Assembly (NCBI GenBank): GCA_005281725.1
Contig: SSBO01000007.1
Coordinates: 6,123,415-6,187,414 of the forward strand
Length of the DNA: 64,000 bases
Direction of reading: 5' to 3'
DNA from: Wuchereria bancrofti
Taxonomy: Eukaryota; Nematoda; Chromadorea; Rhabditida; Onchocercidae
Below, piece after piece: positions 1 to 12,200 of this stretch. Position numbers and translations under genes: made by a program. Within the stretch, counting starts at the first letter, position 1. Each line of letters opens with the position of its first letter. Below the pieces are notes generated by a model that saw only the letters and a program-made list of their open reading frames with translations, was not told the origin of the DNA and did not search any database.

Positions 1-3000
1 TTGTATTATTTTAATCTAAACAAAATAGAGCTTAATAATTGGTTTTGGAACAATTTTTCTTTTTTTTTTTGTTTCTTTTTGGCATATTTCAAATCAATGA
101 GATTTAAAAAATTATTTTTGTGATAGAAATGTAATAATGCTAATGAAATGTTTAACATGGATGTAATTTTTGAATTTTTGAAAAATTATCAAGAAATGAA
201 ATAGTTTTTATGGTGTTTGCTTGAATGCTTTAGAAGAATTTTGACCTGAAATTATTACTTAAATCATTAAAATCAGAAATTCTGACTTTTTTTTACAATT
301 TTTTTTTTTTGTTTTTTGAAAAGATAGTATGTAGGAATAATATATTTTTAGGAATAATAATCATACGTAAAAGTATGATTAAAATGATAATAGAATTATG
401 ATAATTAAATATCTCATTTAAGGTGTGATAAATTAATTTAAATTAATTTTCTTGAAAAAAGTATTTAGAAATAAAACCTTTCAGGAATGAATACATGAAA
501 GTATGATAATAGAAGTATGTTGATATGCTTACACTGACATGCTGATAATTAAACATCTAGATTAAAGTGTGATAAATGAATTTACTAGATGATAATAAGT
601 TTAAGATTTGAGATTTGATAATTATAATTATAAAATTTATGCTAAAAAAAATAGGGTAAAATGAGTTTAGAGTGAAAAATTTTTTTTTTGAAATTATATA
701 TTTAGAAAAGAAATAAATAAATAAATGAATAAATGAAAAAAAGGAAAAAAGAGATGATAAAATGACATTAAGAAGATATGTTGTTTATCATTTAGTATTT
801 GCAAAAATTTTTAAATAACAAAACGATAATAACAAATCTTTTTGAAAAAGGCACTTTTAAAAATTCTTCTCATTCTTTTTCTATTCATTCACTTTTCCTT
901 CTTCCTCTCTCACACTCATTTACTTTTATTGGTTTTTTATTTTTAAAATAAGCCAAGATTTTTTGGGCATTTTAAAATTGCATCTCTAGCAACTTATTAT
1001 TATTATTATCATTTTCACACTCAAAAATTTTTTTATTTCCTTTTTTTCTTTTCTGACATATACACGCAATATTTCCTACATTCTTCAGCCCTCCTTTTTT
1101 TCTCTCTCTCACTGATTTAACATTTCTAATTTTATGCTATAAAAATTGTTTGAAATTTTTACAATTTTTTTTTTTTTTGATGCATAGTTTTCAGAAAGAG
1201 AAAATAAATAAAAATAGAAAAGAAAAGATGGAGCAGAATGAAAGAGGAAGAAGAAACAATTTTATTCTTGCAATTATGAAAATGCTACATCTTTTCTTTT
1301 TTTTTTTTCAAATTCTTTTTCCTTTTTTGTTTTTTTTTTGTTTTTTTTTGTTTTTTCAATAATGTTTGATGAAAGTTTAAATTTCAAACAGATTTAAATT
1401 TTCGTACAAAAAAATTTTTTTGATTATCTCATTTCAAATTTTTTAACTAATCCCCACTAATATCTTTTTAATAATTTTTAACTTTTATTGATGTCTATTA
1501 TCAATTTTATGTCATTTAGCATTTTTTTTTATTATTATTAATTCTTTTTCCTTTTTTTCATTTAAGTTTATATTTCTAATAATTCAGTCAATGAGTAATT
1601 TATTATATTGATGATTAATTGAAATTACCTTTTAGTAATCAGATTTTCTCATTTTGTTTTCTTTTTCCCTTTTTTTATATAAAATTTTTTTTTATATATT
1701 AAATTGAATTGTAAATTGTTTAATATACTAAATTTTGTTGACATATATTTTGTTAAACAGTTTATTATTAAAATGATTTTTTTCTTAGCATTTTTTATAC
1801 TAAATTTCTTTTTTTTTTTTTGAAAAAAACAATTTACATAATTTTTCTTTTTTGTTTTTGGAGCAAAAAAAAAACACAGAATTTAATGAAAAATTAAATT
1901 TTATGAAAGTAGATTTTTTTTTTAAAAAGAAACGTTAAATTATTTTCTTTTTCTTACATTATAAAATGGAATTATGAAAATAATCATAATTTTCTTTTTT
2001 TTTTAAAAAAAAAAGATTTTTTAATTTACAATAGATAAAACGGTTGATTCATATTTTTGTTTTATAACATTATAATCATGTTATAATTAATGTCAATTTC
2101 TTTAATGCATTTTTTTTTATTTCAATTAATTTAAATTTAAATTCGGATATTTATTATTTTTAGTTCTAACTTGATGTAATCTAATTAGTATTTTCAATTA
2201 TTTTCTTCTCTTTTAACTTAAATTAGCGAAGGCATCTCATATTGAATTTCAATTTTAGGATTACTTCTTGTTGATAAAATTTTTGATATACATATTTCTA
2301 AAAATGAGTATATGCAAGAAAAAAGATGAAAAATAGTTTTTAAGAGGAAGTTGAAAGCAAACGAAGAAAAAAAAAAATGAAATTCTATAAAGAAGGAAAA
2401 AAAAAATGACTGTTTTCTTTTTTTCTTTTTTTTTTTTTAGGCTATAGAAAATGCTAGGCTAGTTGAAATTAGCTAGTTTAAGCTAATCAAACATTGTATA
2501 TAAGCAAAAACGACAATATAAAAGATCTGAAATGTTTCTTAATTTGACAATTGTTTTTTTCCAAAAATATTTCAATTTTTTATTTTGCATTTTTTTTTTT
2601 TTTTTGATATTTTGAATGAAATCATAAATTTAAACATTATTTTATTCCTATTTTCCTTTTCTTTTGTGCTTCTCTCTCTCTCTCTGTCTTTCTTTTTTTT
2701 TTTATCTTCTAAAATTATCTTCAATAATAATATTTGTTAAAATTGNTTTTTTTTTTTTTTTTTGATATTTTGAATGAAATCATAAATTTAAACATTATTT
2801 TATTCCTATTTTCCTTTTCTTTTGTGCTTCTCTCTCTCTCTCTGTCTTTCTTTTTTTTTTTATCTTCTAAAATTATCTTCAATAATAATATTTGTTAAAA
2901 TTGATGAATGAAAAAGAAAAAAGAAAAAGCGCATTTAATTAATGACTAAGATGGAAGATGTAAATAAGCTGAAAGACCAAAGAATGAATGAAAATGAAAT

Positions 3001-5940
3001 GAAATGGTATTAATGTATTAATGAGTTAATGAGTATAATGGAATTAATTAATTAGCATTTACAAAATATATGATAAATAGTAATGATTCGCAGTGCAAAG
3101 AAAAGAAATGGAAAAAGACAGGAGAAGAAAAAGGATTAATGATTAATTAAAATGAGGGAATCAATTTCAGTTTGTATATTTTAAAATTAAACTATAAAAT
3201 AGTTCATTTTTCAGATTTTACTTTCGTCTCTTTCTCCTTTTCTTTTTTTTTAAAGTTCCATTTTTTGTCAAATTTAATTTATCAACTTTTTTCGGTTATT
3301 TTCTTTTCTTCCTTTTTCAACCGCTGTGTGTGTGTGTGTTTTTCTTTTTTATTTATATATAAAATATTATTTCATTTCATAATATTTATCTTTTAATTTG
3401 ATATTTTTCTTTTCTTTGCTTTTTATCTATTATTTTAACATTTTCAATATAAAATTTTTACTTTCTCATTATTTTAAAATTGAAAATGTAAAATTCTCTT
3501 TTAAGTTAAACATAGAAATTGAATTGAGCAATTTTTATTGTCTTCTTCTCTCTCTCTCTCTTTTCCTCTCTTTCTCCTTTTTTCTTTTTTTTTTTTCTTG
3601 AAGAGATTATAATTTTTCGTTTTTCTTTTTTTCTTTTTTTCAATTCGTTTCATCCGATATTATTTTCAATTTAACCATTAATCAATTGTTTAATTCTGAC
3701 GTAATAAAATTTTTGACTTTAAAATTAGGCGGAAATTAATTTGTCACAAGAAAGTTTCGTATTAAATTGACTAAGAATTAAATTAAAATATGTATCAAAA
3801 ATTAAAATATCAAAAAATAATTGAACCTTTCTAATATTCAGTTGTATTTTTAGCAATTGTTAAAATATATTACTTAATATAGATTTCCCATTATTTTAAA
3901 ATTCTTTAAAATTTTCAATATGCGAATAAAATTGACGATGAGAATTATACATGCTATTGCGAATTTCAAATATGATTTGAATATTTAGAAATAAATAAAA
4001 AATTGTAATAAATTTATTTTCTTTTTTTTTTCTTCTTTTTTTGTTATACTTTGAAATTTGCTATTATATATAATTTAAATATTTAAACGATTATTGTTGG
4101 TAGCTAATTTTTTAATCATTTCTCAAATTCCATCCTTTGTTAATCGAAAAATTATACAAAAAAAAAAAAATCAATTTTTTTTTAAAAATTATACAAAAAT
4201 ACTATGTTATCAATTTTTCGCACTGATATAAAATTGATAAAATTTTAGAAATAATTGCAAATTAGTTATCACTTAATCATATTGAAAATTACAAACGTAA
4301 AATAAATTGTTACGATTTTTTAATTTCTTCATAATTCTTTATCAGTTTCGATTTTTTTTTGCTGTTATTTGTTTTCTATTTTGTTTATTTTCAAATGTTT
4401 TTTCCATATTAATTAAAATCTATGATATAATATATTTATCAAAATTATCATCAATAACGATTATTACTATTCTTTCTTCCTTTTTTTTTTTCACTATTTT
4501 ATTAAGCATACAATGAATTATTAAAAGCTAATCAATTAAATTATATAATTACTTAAATAATATTTAAAATATTAATGATATTATCAAATAAAATTGCATA
4601 CTTTGCTTATCAAATGAAATTATTTTATACAAATAAAATATTTAAATTATATTCTTGTTTAATTATAAAACAAATAATTGAAATAAATATGAAATATTAT
4701 ATCATTTTTTTATGAAATTATTCATAATTCTTTTTTTTTCTTTCATTTTCTTAAAATATTACTTAGTATTTTACTAGTTTCAATTACTTTTTCATCTTTT
4801 CCTTTGTCATTTTTATGCAATTATTCATCTTAATTAATTATTTTACTCTCATATTATACCTTACTTACCTTTACCTTTATGTACTACAAATTTTGCTCAT
4901 TTAGCATTTATTGAAAAACGTATTTCTATTTTAACGAATTGGTTATTTATGATTAGATTGTTCAAATCAATAATATCTTTTACTCATTTGAATAACACTA
5001 CGACAACCATTTGTCATTTCAATTTAAAATTACACTTCAAAATAATCTTTCATAATTATTATATTTTTTAATTTCCTTAATAAATTATCATATTCATGTT
5101 TTTTTTTAAAAAAAATTTCTTAACAATTTACATATTTTTTGTTGTTTTGATAATTTATCATTTATTTTAACTAACTTATCATCATATTTTGTTGATTCTT
5201 TAATAATTACCATATTATTTGTTGAAATATTTATTATTATTCATTTTTTTAAATTCTTTTAACAGTTAATATTTATTCACTTTTTTTTTTTTGATGTTTT
5301 AATAATTATCATTTATTTTAACCATTTTATTACTGTCATATTTTTTGATTTTTTTAATAATTATCATATTTCATTAAGTTTTTTTAATAATTATCATATT
5401 TTTTAAATGATTTAAATAATTTTTCAAATATGATTATCATTAATAAAATGATGAAATAGTCGAAGCTGAATTTGAAATTTGTTTCTAACCTTTTCTATGT
5501 TTATGCATTTATTACGGAAATTGCCAATTTTTGTTACCAGTTATTGTTGTCAATTTTTTTTTTTTTTATTTTAAAAAACGACTTCAATTTAAATTTAAAT
5601 TTGAGTTTCATATTTTATCACTTGGAATTCTGAGAATTGCCATGTTGTTATCGATTTTTTCCTTCCTTTTTGTCTTTATTTTATTCTTTTTTTTTTGGGG
5701 GGGGGGGGGAGGAGGGAAAGAAATGTTTATGAAAGAAAAATAAGATCATTTTAGAATTGTTGAAATTGTTATGAGATTCATTGCAACTTCATTTCATGAA
5801 TGAGATAGTTCCGGAAACAACATCAAGTATGTAACTTTCCGGAAGCACGAACAGTCTGATATTAAATATAAATTTTTAAATAAGCCATAAAACTCTAATT
5901 GATAGCATCAATTAGATGCTTGTCATTTATGATATCTTAT
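1..5940. other. Non-coding AT-rich DNA upstream of unc-13 exon
   Basis: Long A and T runs and only short, phenylalanine-rich chance reading frames. I see no exon with recognisable protein, RNA gene or transposon. It is either an unc-13 intron or 5' flank. It contains the duplicated contig ends at 2591-2903, a TG run near 3326 and a 10-G run near 5700. Confidence 0.6.
2591..2903 (+). repeat. Direct duplication flanking a single N (2746)
   Basis: Bases 2606-2745 recur at 2764-2903 with an offset of 158, identical as far as I can read, separated by one N and a T run. It looks like two overlapping contig ends that were abutted instead of merged. Confidence 0.85.
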
Positions 5941-5941
5941 T

Positions 5942-6375
5942 ACCATCAGAATCTTTCTTATCGATTTGCCGTCAGAATCTTTCATATCGATTTGCCATCA
6001 GAATCTTTCATATCGATTTGCCATCAGAATCTTTCATATCGATTTGCCATCAGAATCTTTCTTATCGATTTGCCATCAGAATCTTTCTTATCGATTTGCC
6101 ATCAGAACCTCTCTTATCGATTTGCCATCAGAATTTCTCTTCTACATTCATACGTCGTCGATCCTTTGATTGACAAAATTTATCGATTTGTCATCAGAAT
6201 CTCTCATCGATTTGCCATCAGAATCTCTCTTCTACATTCATACGTCGTTGATCTTTTAATTGACAAAATTTACCGATTTGTCATCAGAATTTCTCTTCTA
6301 CATTCATACGTCGTCGATCCTTTGATTGACAAAATTTATCGATTTGCCATCAGAATCTTTTTTCTATTTTTATTT
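5942..6375 (+). repeat. 26-bp minisatellite with 66-bp composite units
   Basis: About seven or eight copies of a 26-bp unit (ATCAGAATCTTTCATATCGA plus TTTGCC) run from 5942 to about 6130. Three 66-bp units follow, containing TACATTCATACGTCGTCGAT. The 66-bp unit shares its ends with the 26-bp unit, so it is an expanded derivative. Open reading frames here are by-products. Confidence 0.88.
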
Positions 6376-6498
6376 TCATCTTTTCATTGCTTCAGTTCCT
6401 AAAAAATCACAAAGAAAAAATTTCCAGTGGCAAAAAAAAACTTTTCAAAATTTCACAAATCTTTTCCAAAAAATACATTTTTCGTTTTTCATTTTTTA

Positions 6499-6945
6499 AT
6501 TTCATATTTACACCTACGCTTCTTCAATTTCATATTTACACCTACGCTTCTTCAATTTCATATTTACACCTACGCTTCTTCAATTTCATATTTACACCTA
6601 CGCTTCTTCAATTTCATATTTACACCTACGCTTCTTCAATTTCATATTTACACCTACGCTTCTTCAATTTCATATTTACACCTACGCTTCTTCAATTTCA
6701 TATTTACACCTACGCTTCTTCAATTTCATATTTACACCTACGCTTCTTCAATTTCATATTTACACCTACGCTTCTTCAATTTCATATTTACACCTACGCT
6801 TCTTCAATTTCATATTTACACCTACGCTTCTTCAATTTCATATTTACACCTACGCTTCTTCAATTTCATATTTACACCTACGCTTCTTCAATTTCATATT
6901 TACACCTACGCTTCTTCAATTTCATATTTACACCTACGCTTTCAC
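6499..6945 (+). repeat. 28-bp minisatellite, 16 near-perfect copies
   Basis: The unit contains CATATTTACACCTACGCTTC followed by TTCAATTT. Copies start every 28 bases from 6503 to 6923 with virtually no divergence. There is no spacer between units, so it is not a CRISPR array. Confidence 0.95.
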
Positions 6946-8670
6946 ATAATAATGCAAAATTATCAGTAATTATAGCAAATAAAAAAGATTTTAACACTTT
7001 TCATTGTAATCTTTTCAAATAAACAGTTGTAATTAAAAATATGTTTTCATTTATTGCAATGAAACAACACAAAAACAGTGAAAGAGAAAAAGGAGAGAGA
7101 GGGAAGGAAAGAGAGAGAGAGAAAGAAAAAAGAGTAGAGGGGGAGACTACTACTTTCTCTTCTTTTTTTCCTTCCCTCTTTCTACCTTTCTCTCTCTCTC
7201 TCTCTTTCTCATTCCCTCAATCTTTTTCTTTCTTATATCAATTATTCCTTACCTTTTTCCAAATATTCAAACTTTTCCTTCTTGTATTCTTAATTATTAT
7301 TTTTTTCCTTCTCCTCCTATTGACCACTTTGATATTTGTTTTCTATTTAATTTTAAATTCTAATTAATATATTAGCTTTTATTCATTATTTATTTATAAT
7401 TTATTGAATTCTTTATAGAATCAAATTTATTTAAATGTTAAATATTTTGATGAAAAACAATTCTTAATTATTCATAATAATTACCCATAATAATGTTTAT
7501 TGCTCTTTTTTCTTTTGATTTCTTTTAAATTCAATTATTTTATGTTTATTATTTATGACGACAAAAGTAGTTGAATTGATGAGTGTTAGACTTAAAACTT
7601 ATTGCAAAGTATTACTTACAAGTAAGATCAATATTTGTTATCAGAGTAAGTTATCATTTGCAGATATGATCAAATAATAATACTTTGAGCTCAAAACTTA
7701 TCGATGATAACAAACAACTATTCTCTTCCTAAATAATAAACATGAAATTATTGAATTTGAAAGGATTTAAAGTTGTATTTTGTTTTTTTTAAAAAAAAAA
7801 CCAAAAAAAATTACATTATTTTTATTCAAAATAACTTACTTATATCAAAGTAACTTATCACTAGCATATAACAATGATATTTTTTTTTTTGGTGTAAACT
7901 ATTATTTACTGATATGATTGGAACTTATATCAGTATAACAAATTCTAGATTAAATTAAAATTTGTACTAATTGTAGATAAAATTGAAATTTATAACAAAG
8001 TATCACTTATAGATATCCTTAGATCATATATTAATAATTCATTATCAAGAAATTAAAAACTAATTTTAGGAAATCTAATTTTTTATTGCTGTGTATAATA
8101 GGAGAAGAAAGAAATTATATTTCTATTTTAATAATTTTCCAAATTTCCTCGAATTAAATAACCAAAAATGATTATTTAAAATCTAAATTCGAGTTTTATT
8201 TTCTTTTTTTTTCTACCTTTTCATGTAACATTTTCGTAGTATAATCAAATCGATTTTGAATTGTTTATTTTAATTTATTATCGAAATGCTGTTTGATCAT
8301 CGAAAAAAAAAATGTGTATATATATATTTTCTTTATTAATTCAGGATATTAAATATTTTTGCTGGAATATTCTTACTACTGAATTCTGACTAAATTATTT
8401 ATTCAATACTGAATTGCGCACAAATTTCTGCTTATTCATTTCTATTTTTGGATTTACTAAATTTTTTTAATCCGATTACTACTGATTTTTTTTTTTTATT
8501 TCATCTTCAACTAATTTAAAATGAAATTAAATTGATGAATTTTATTAATGTTCACTGTTGAAGAATTATTTGCTGAAGAATGCTGAATTATTTGTTGCTA
8601 TTTTCTTCAAAATATTATATAATCAATTAATGGTTTAAAAAAAAAAAAAAAAATTTAAAAAAAAAAATTT
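6946..8670. other. Non-coding AT-rich DNA, no gene seen
   Basis: Contains a GA/CT microsatellite pair around 7075-7210 that could fold, and repeated short CAAAGTATNACTTA-like phrases near 7600-8010. No coding or RNA feature was recognised. Confidence 0.55.
7075..7215. repeat. Polypurine (GA)n followed by polypyrimidine (CT)n
   Basis: A GAGAGA/AGGAAAG-rich tract at about 7078-7145 is followed by a CTTTCTCTC-rich tract at 7150-7215. The two are imperfectly complementary and could form a hairpin. Confidence 0.6.
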
Positions 8671-8671
8671 A

Positions 8672-8682
8672 ATTGAACAGTA
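8672..8682 (+). promoter_or_regulatory. Candidate splice or trans-splice acceptor before unc-13 ATG
   Basis: TTGAACAG ends at 8680, two bases before the ATG at 8683, after an A-rich rather than pyrimidine-rich tract. It may accept a spliced leader or an upstream long-form exon. Confidence 0.45.
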
Positions 8683-9273
8683 ATGCAATCTACCGTATCC
8701 GATCCAACTGCTGCATTATTGGCATTTTCACAATCATTCAAGAAAGTACGACGAGCTCAAACTGTCAAACAGGAACGATCTATTAGACAACAAGATATTA
8801 ATGATATATCATTATATCATAATAATAATAATGATAATAATGATAATGATAATAATGATAATAATAATAAATATACTAAAATTCGTTCAACAAGTTTACC
8901 AAATCCTAATGATTTATATATTGTTGTACGTGATAATGATAAGCAATTATTGAAAAAAGATATTTCAATTATTGATAAAATGAAAATTTATCAAAATTAT
9001 GATCAAAAATATCGATTCAATTCATTAATACCAATAATTACAACAATAACAACAACAACAACAACAACATCATCATCAATCATTTCAACTAATGATTATT
9101 ACACGGATAATTGCAATGTTGATCATTATTTACAAACAAATGGTTCAATAGCAATTATTGATAATTGTAAACAAACAAATGATAATACTACAAAATTATT
9201 AAAATCAACGCTAACATTTATTACTAATATTACTAAATTAAATCTACGTGATACAATGAAACAATTTCATAAG
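8683..9273 (+). CDS. unc-13: unc-13 first exon in window (variable N-terminus)
   Basis: The exon encodes residues 1-197 and ends with a good donor (AAG|gtaagtt), phase 0. An acceptor-like ACAG ends at 8680, two bases before the ATG. The exon is therefore either the trans-spliced start of a short isoform or an internal exon reading nTA-ATG. Residues 10-24 contain an amphipathic [11 protein letters not shown] stretch; residues 46-65 are an Asn/Asp run and there is a Thr/Ser run further on. These low-complexity parts are typical of the poorly conserved region ahead of the C1 domain. The start codon assignment is less certain than the frame. Confidence 0.8.
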
Positions 9274-12200
9274 GTAAGTTAGTTTAGTTTATAATAACAG
9301 TAAATAATTTTAATTTAAAAAGAAAGAAGAAAAAAAATAACTTTTATTTTTTTATTATTTGTCATTCATATCGTTTTTTTTTCTCTCTCTCTCTCTATTT
9401 TCTACTTTTACATACGATATATTCAACTATTTTGATATTATAAATTCAATCAAATATCAAATTAAAGTAATATATAGCATTTAAATTACAAATGAATGAT
9501 TGGATTAATTTTTTTTTTTCATTTTCATTTTTTTGTTTTTGTTTCTAATTTATCAAACTTTCACTTTATATTTTGAATTTTTTTTTCCTTTTCACAAATA
9601 ATTATAGCAGTAAAAAAAAAGAGTACCTAAGTGCTTTTAATATTTTATTGATTTAAATTTTATTAATTTTTTTCAAGTATTTTTTATTTTTAATGTTAAT
9701 ATGATACAACAATGAATAAATTGATAACAAATCATTAAATTGAATTAATATAATAATTCATTTTTTTGTTTTTTTTTCTTCTTTTCCTCTTTTTTCTTTT
9801 TTACTTAATTTAAATGATGAAAAAAAAAAATTTTTTTTGAAGTGGTCTCTAAGCACTTTTTTATTGGAGAAAAAAGTTTGTTTTTTTTTTCTTTCGAAGG
9901 GGAAATAAAAAGGAATACGAAATGAAGAAGTTGTCAAAATTTAGAAATGTCAAAGAGGAAAATGATGATTTGAAGTTGGATTAATTCTTTCCTTCTCCCA
10001 TTTTCATGTTACTTTCAATTATCGCAAAATTTATTCATGCAAACAACAAAAAAATTCATATTCTTAAGTTTGGGAACATTTATAAATATATTTATTTATT
10101 TCATATAAATATATAAAAAAAAATTTACCCATAAATAGCCCAAACCACTTGTTAAATATTTGTGAAGAGAATTGAAAAAAAAAAAAAAAGAACAAACAAT
10201 TCGATTAACTAGGAAAACATGTTAAATAAATTTTATATTTATAGGCAAATTAAATAATTGTTTAAAAAAAAATATTAGAAATTAAATTTTGTGAATTTGA
10301 AAAAGACTATACTTTTACATATAGAAATTTCATGTTACCGTTTTTTTTTCGAAAAATTCATATTTTCAAACTTTTCTTTTAAATAAATTTTTTTTGAAGA
10401 AAAAATTGTGTTTTTTCCAAAATTAAATAAGCTAATTAATATGATTAAATAAAATAAAAAATCTTAAAAAGCCTATATTATATGATTCAGTTTCGAATTT
10501 AGTCAAGAATTCTGATTAAATTTAAAAAACTGCTCAAGAATTTTGTTTGCATTTTTGAAATTGATTAAAGTTCAAAGTTAACAAAAAATTTATTAGCAAA
10601 AAAAAAAACGATTCATATTTGATATATAATTCAAATTAATAATGTAATAATCTAACCGAAAAAAGATTAGCAAAGATAAGAAGAATAGGTAAAAGAAAAA
10701 TTATTTACAAGAATTTACATTGATACATATTTCAAATTTAAAAGAATATTTAAAAACAAAAAAAAAAAAAGAAGAAGAATATGTTTACAAAAGTGACGGA
10801 ATATTTCAAATTAATAGAAATGCGCATATTCTATTGATAAAAATTTTTCAACTAAATAATAAAAATGAAGTCACAAATATGATCATTGATTTTACAAAAA
10901 AAAAAAAAAAATGAAAAAAGAGCTAATTATTTCTTTTGATAAATGTAATTTCAAATTAAAAAAAAAGAGAAGTAACGAATTGAAACTTTGATATAAACAT
11001 TAAACATAAATGACGTGTAAAAAGTTGACAAATCATTTTGAAAGAATAAAAAAAAAAAAAAGTGAGATGACATAACTACTATAGTAATAATTTAAAAAAA
11101 TCATATGCCATATAAGAAGAGTGGGAGGAGAGATTAACAGGTGTTTATGACGTACCTTCAAAAAACGAAAAAAAAAAAATGAATTGAAATACTGATTATT
11201 ATATAAAGGTTTATAACTGAGAAAAGTTATTATTATTTTTCTTTTTTTTAAAAAATTAAAAATTAATTGATGAAATTTATATGATAAATTTTTCAGCCAA
11301 CATTATTAGAAGCAGATAATGCTGAAAATTCATCAAGTGCCTTTTATAAAAGTATTGTTGCAATGCCTGATATGAATATATCACGCACCAAAAAGACAAT
11401 ACCGCTTGTTAGTGAATTGGTATGTTTTTTCATTTTTTTAATTTTTGTTTATTTTTTTTTTTTTGATTTTGGTTTTTAAATTTTTAATGAATAAATATGT
11501 TTAAATATGAATTAATGCTGTGTAAAGTAGTCCTATTTGAATTAAATTCTCTTGTGGAATTTTCATAACTTTTACTACTATTTAATTAGTTTGATTAATT
11601 AATTGGTTAATTAATTAATCCTATTGAATTAATGCTGTGTAAAGTAGTCCTATTTGGATTAAATTCTTTTGCGAAATTTTCATAATTTTCACTATTCAAT
11701 TAATTTAGTTAATTAATTGGTTAATTAATTAATTTATTTATTTCATTGTTCTAACTGATGTAACACATGGTATTAAGTTGACAGTAGTAGAGCTAATAAT
11801 ATTTTTGTTTATCATTTTTTATTCATTTCATGTTGAATTTGAATCGATTTTTGGATTATTTAACAGCTAATTTTTTTAAGTGATAATTTTGATTACTTGA
11901 ATGGTTTAATTAATTAATTAATTAATTAGCCCATTTTTGTGTCTTACTTAGGGATTATTAGCTATTAGTTAAATTTCTCATTGAGAAAATTTCATAATTT
12001 TGATTAAGTAATTAGTTTTATTAATTAACTAATTTATTTACTTATTTATTTGATTATTCTAATTAGCGAAATGTTAGCGTTAAAAAAAAGAAACAAAAAA
12101 ATTTATAGTATCAGTCGATTATTACATTATTTTTATTGCTTATTGAATTGATTCGTTCATTTCATTGATTAATTATTAGCTTAAATCTTTCAAAAAAATA

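Noticed and set aside
5899..6402. Long open reading frames over the 26/66-bp repeats
   Set aside because: All three frames are open because of repetition; the translations are simple repeats with no family resemblance or exon signals.
6499..6945. CRISPR-like regular repeat
   Set aside because: Units are directly contiguous without unique spacers, and the context is a eukaryotic nuclear genome.
6387..7022. 211-codon open frame over the 28-bp repeats
   Set aside because: A 28-bp unit rotates through all frames, giving a frame with no stop by chance; two overlapping frames are equally open.
1..8680. Upstream long-form unc-13 exons (C2A region)
   Set aside because: I looked for C2A-like coding sequence and saw none; if present in the genome it lies left of the window.
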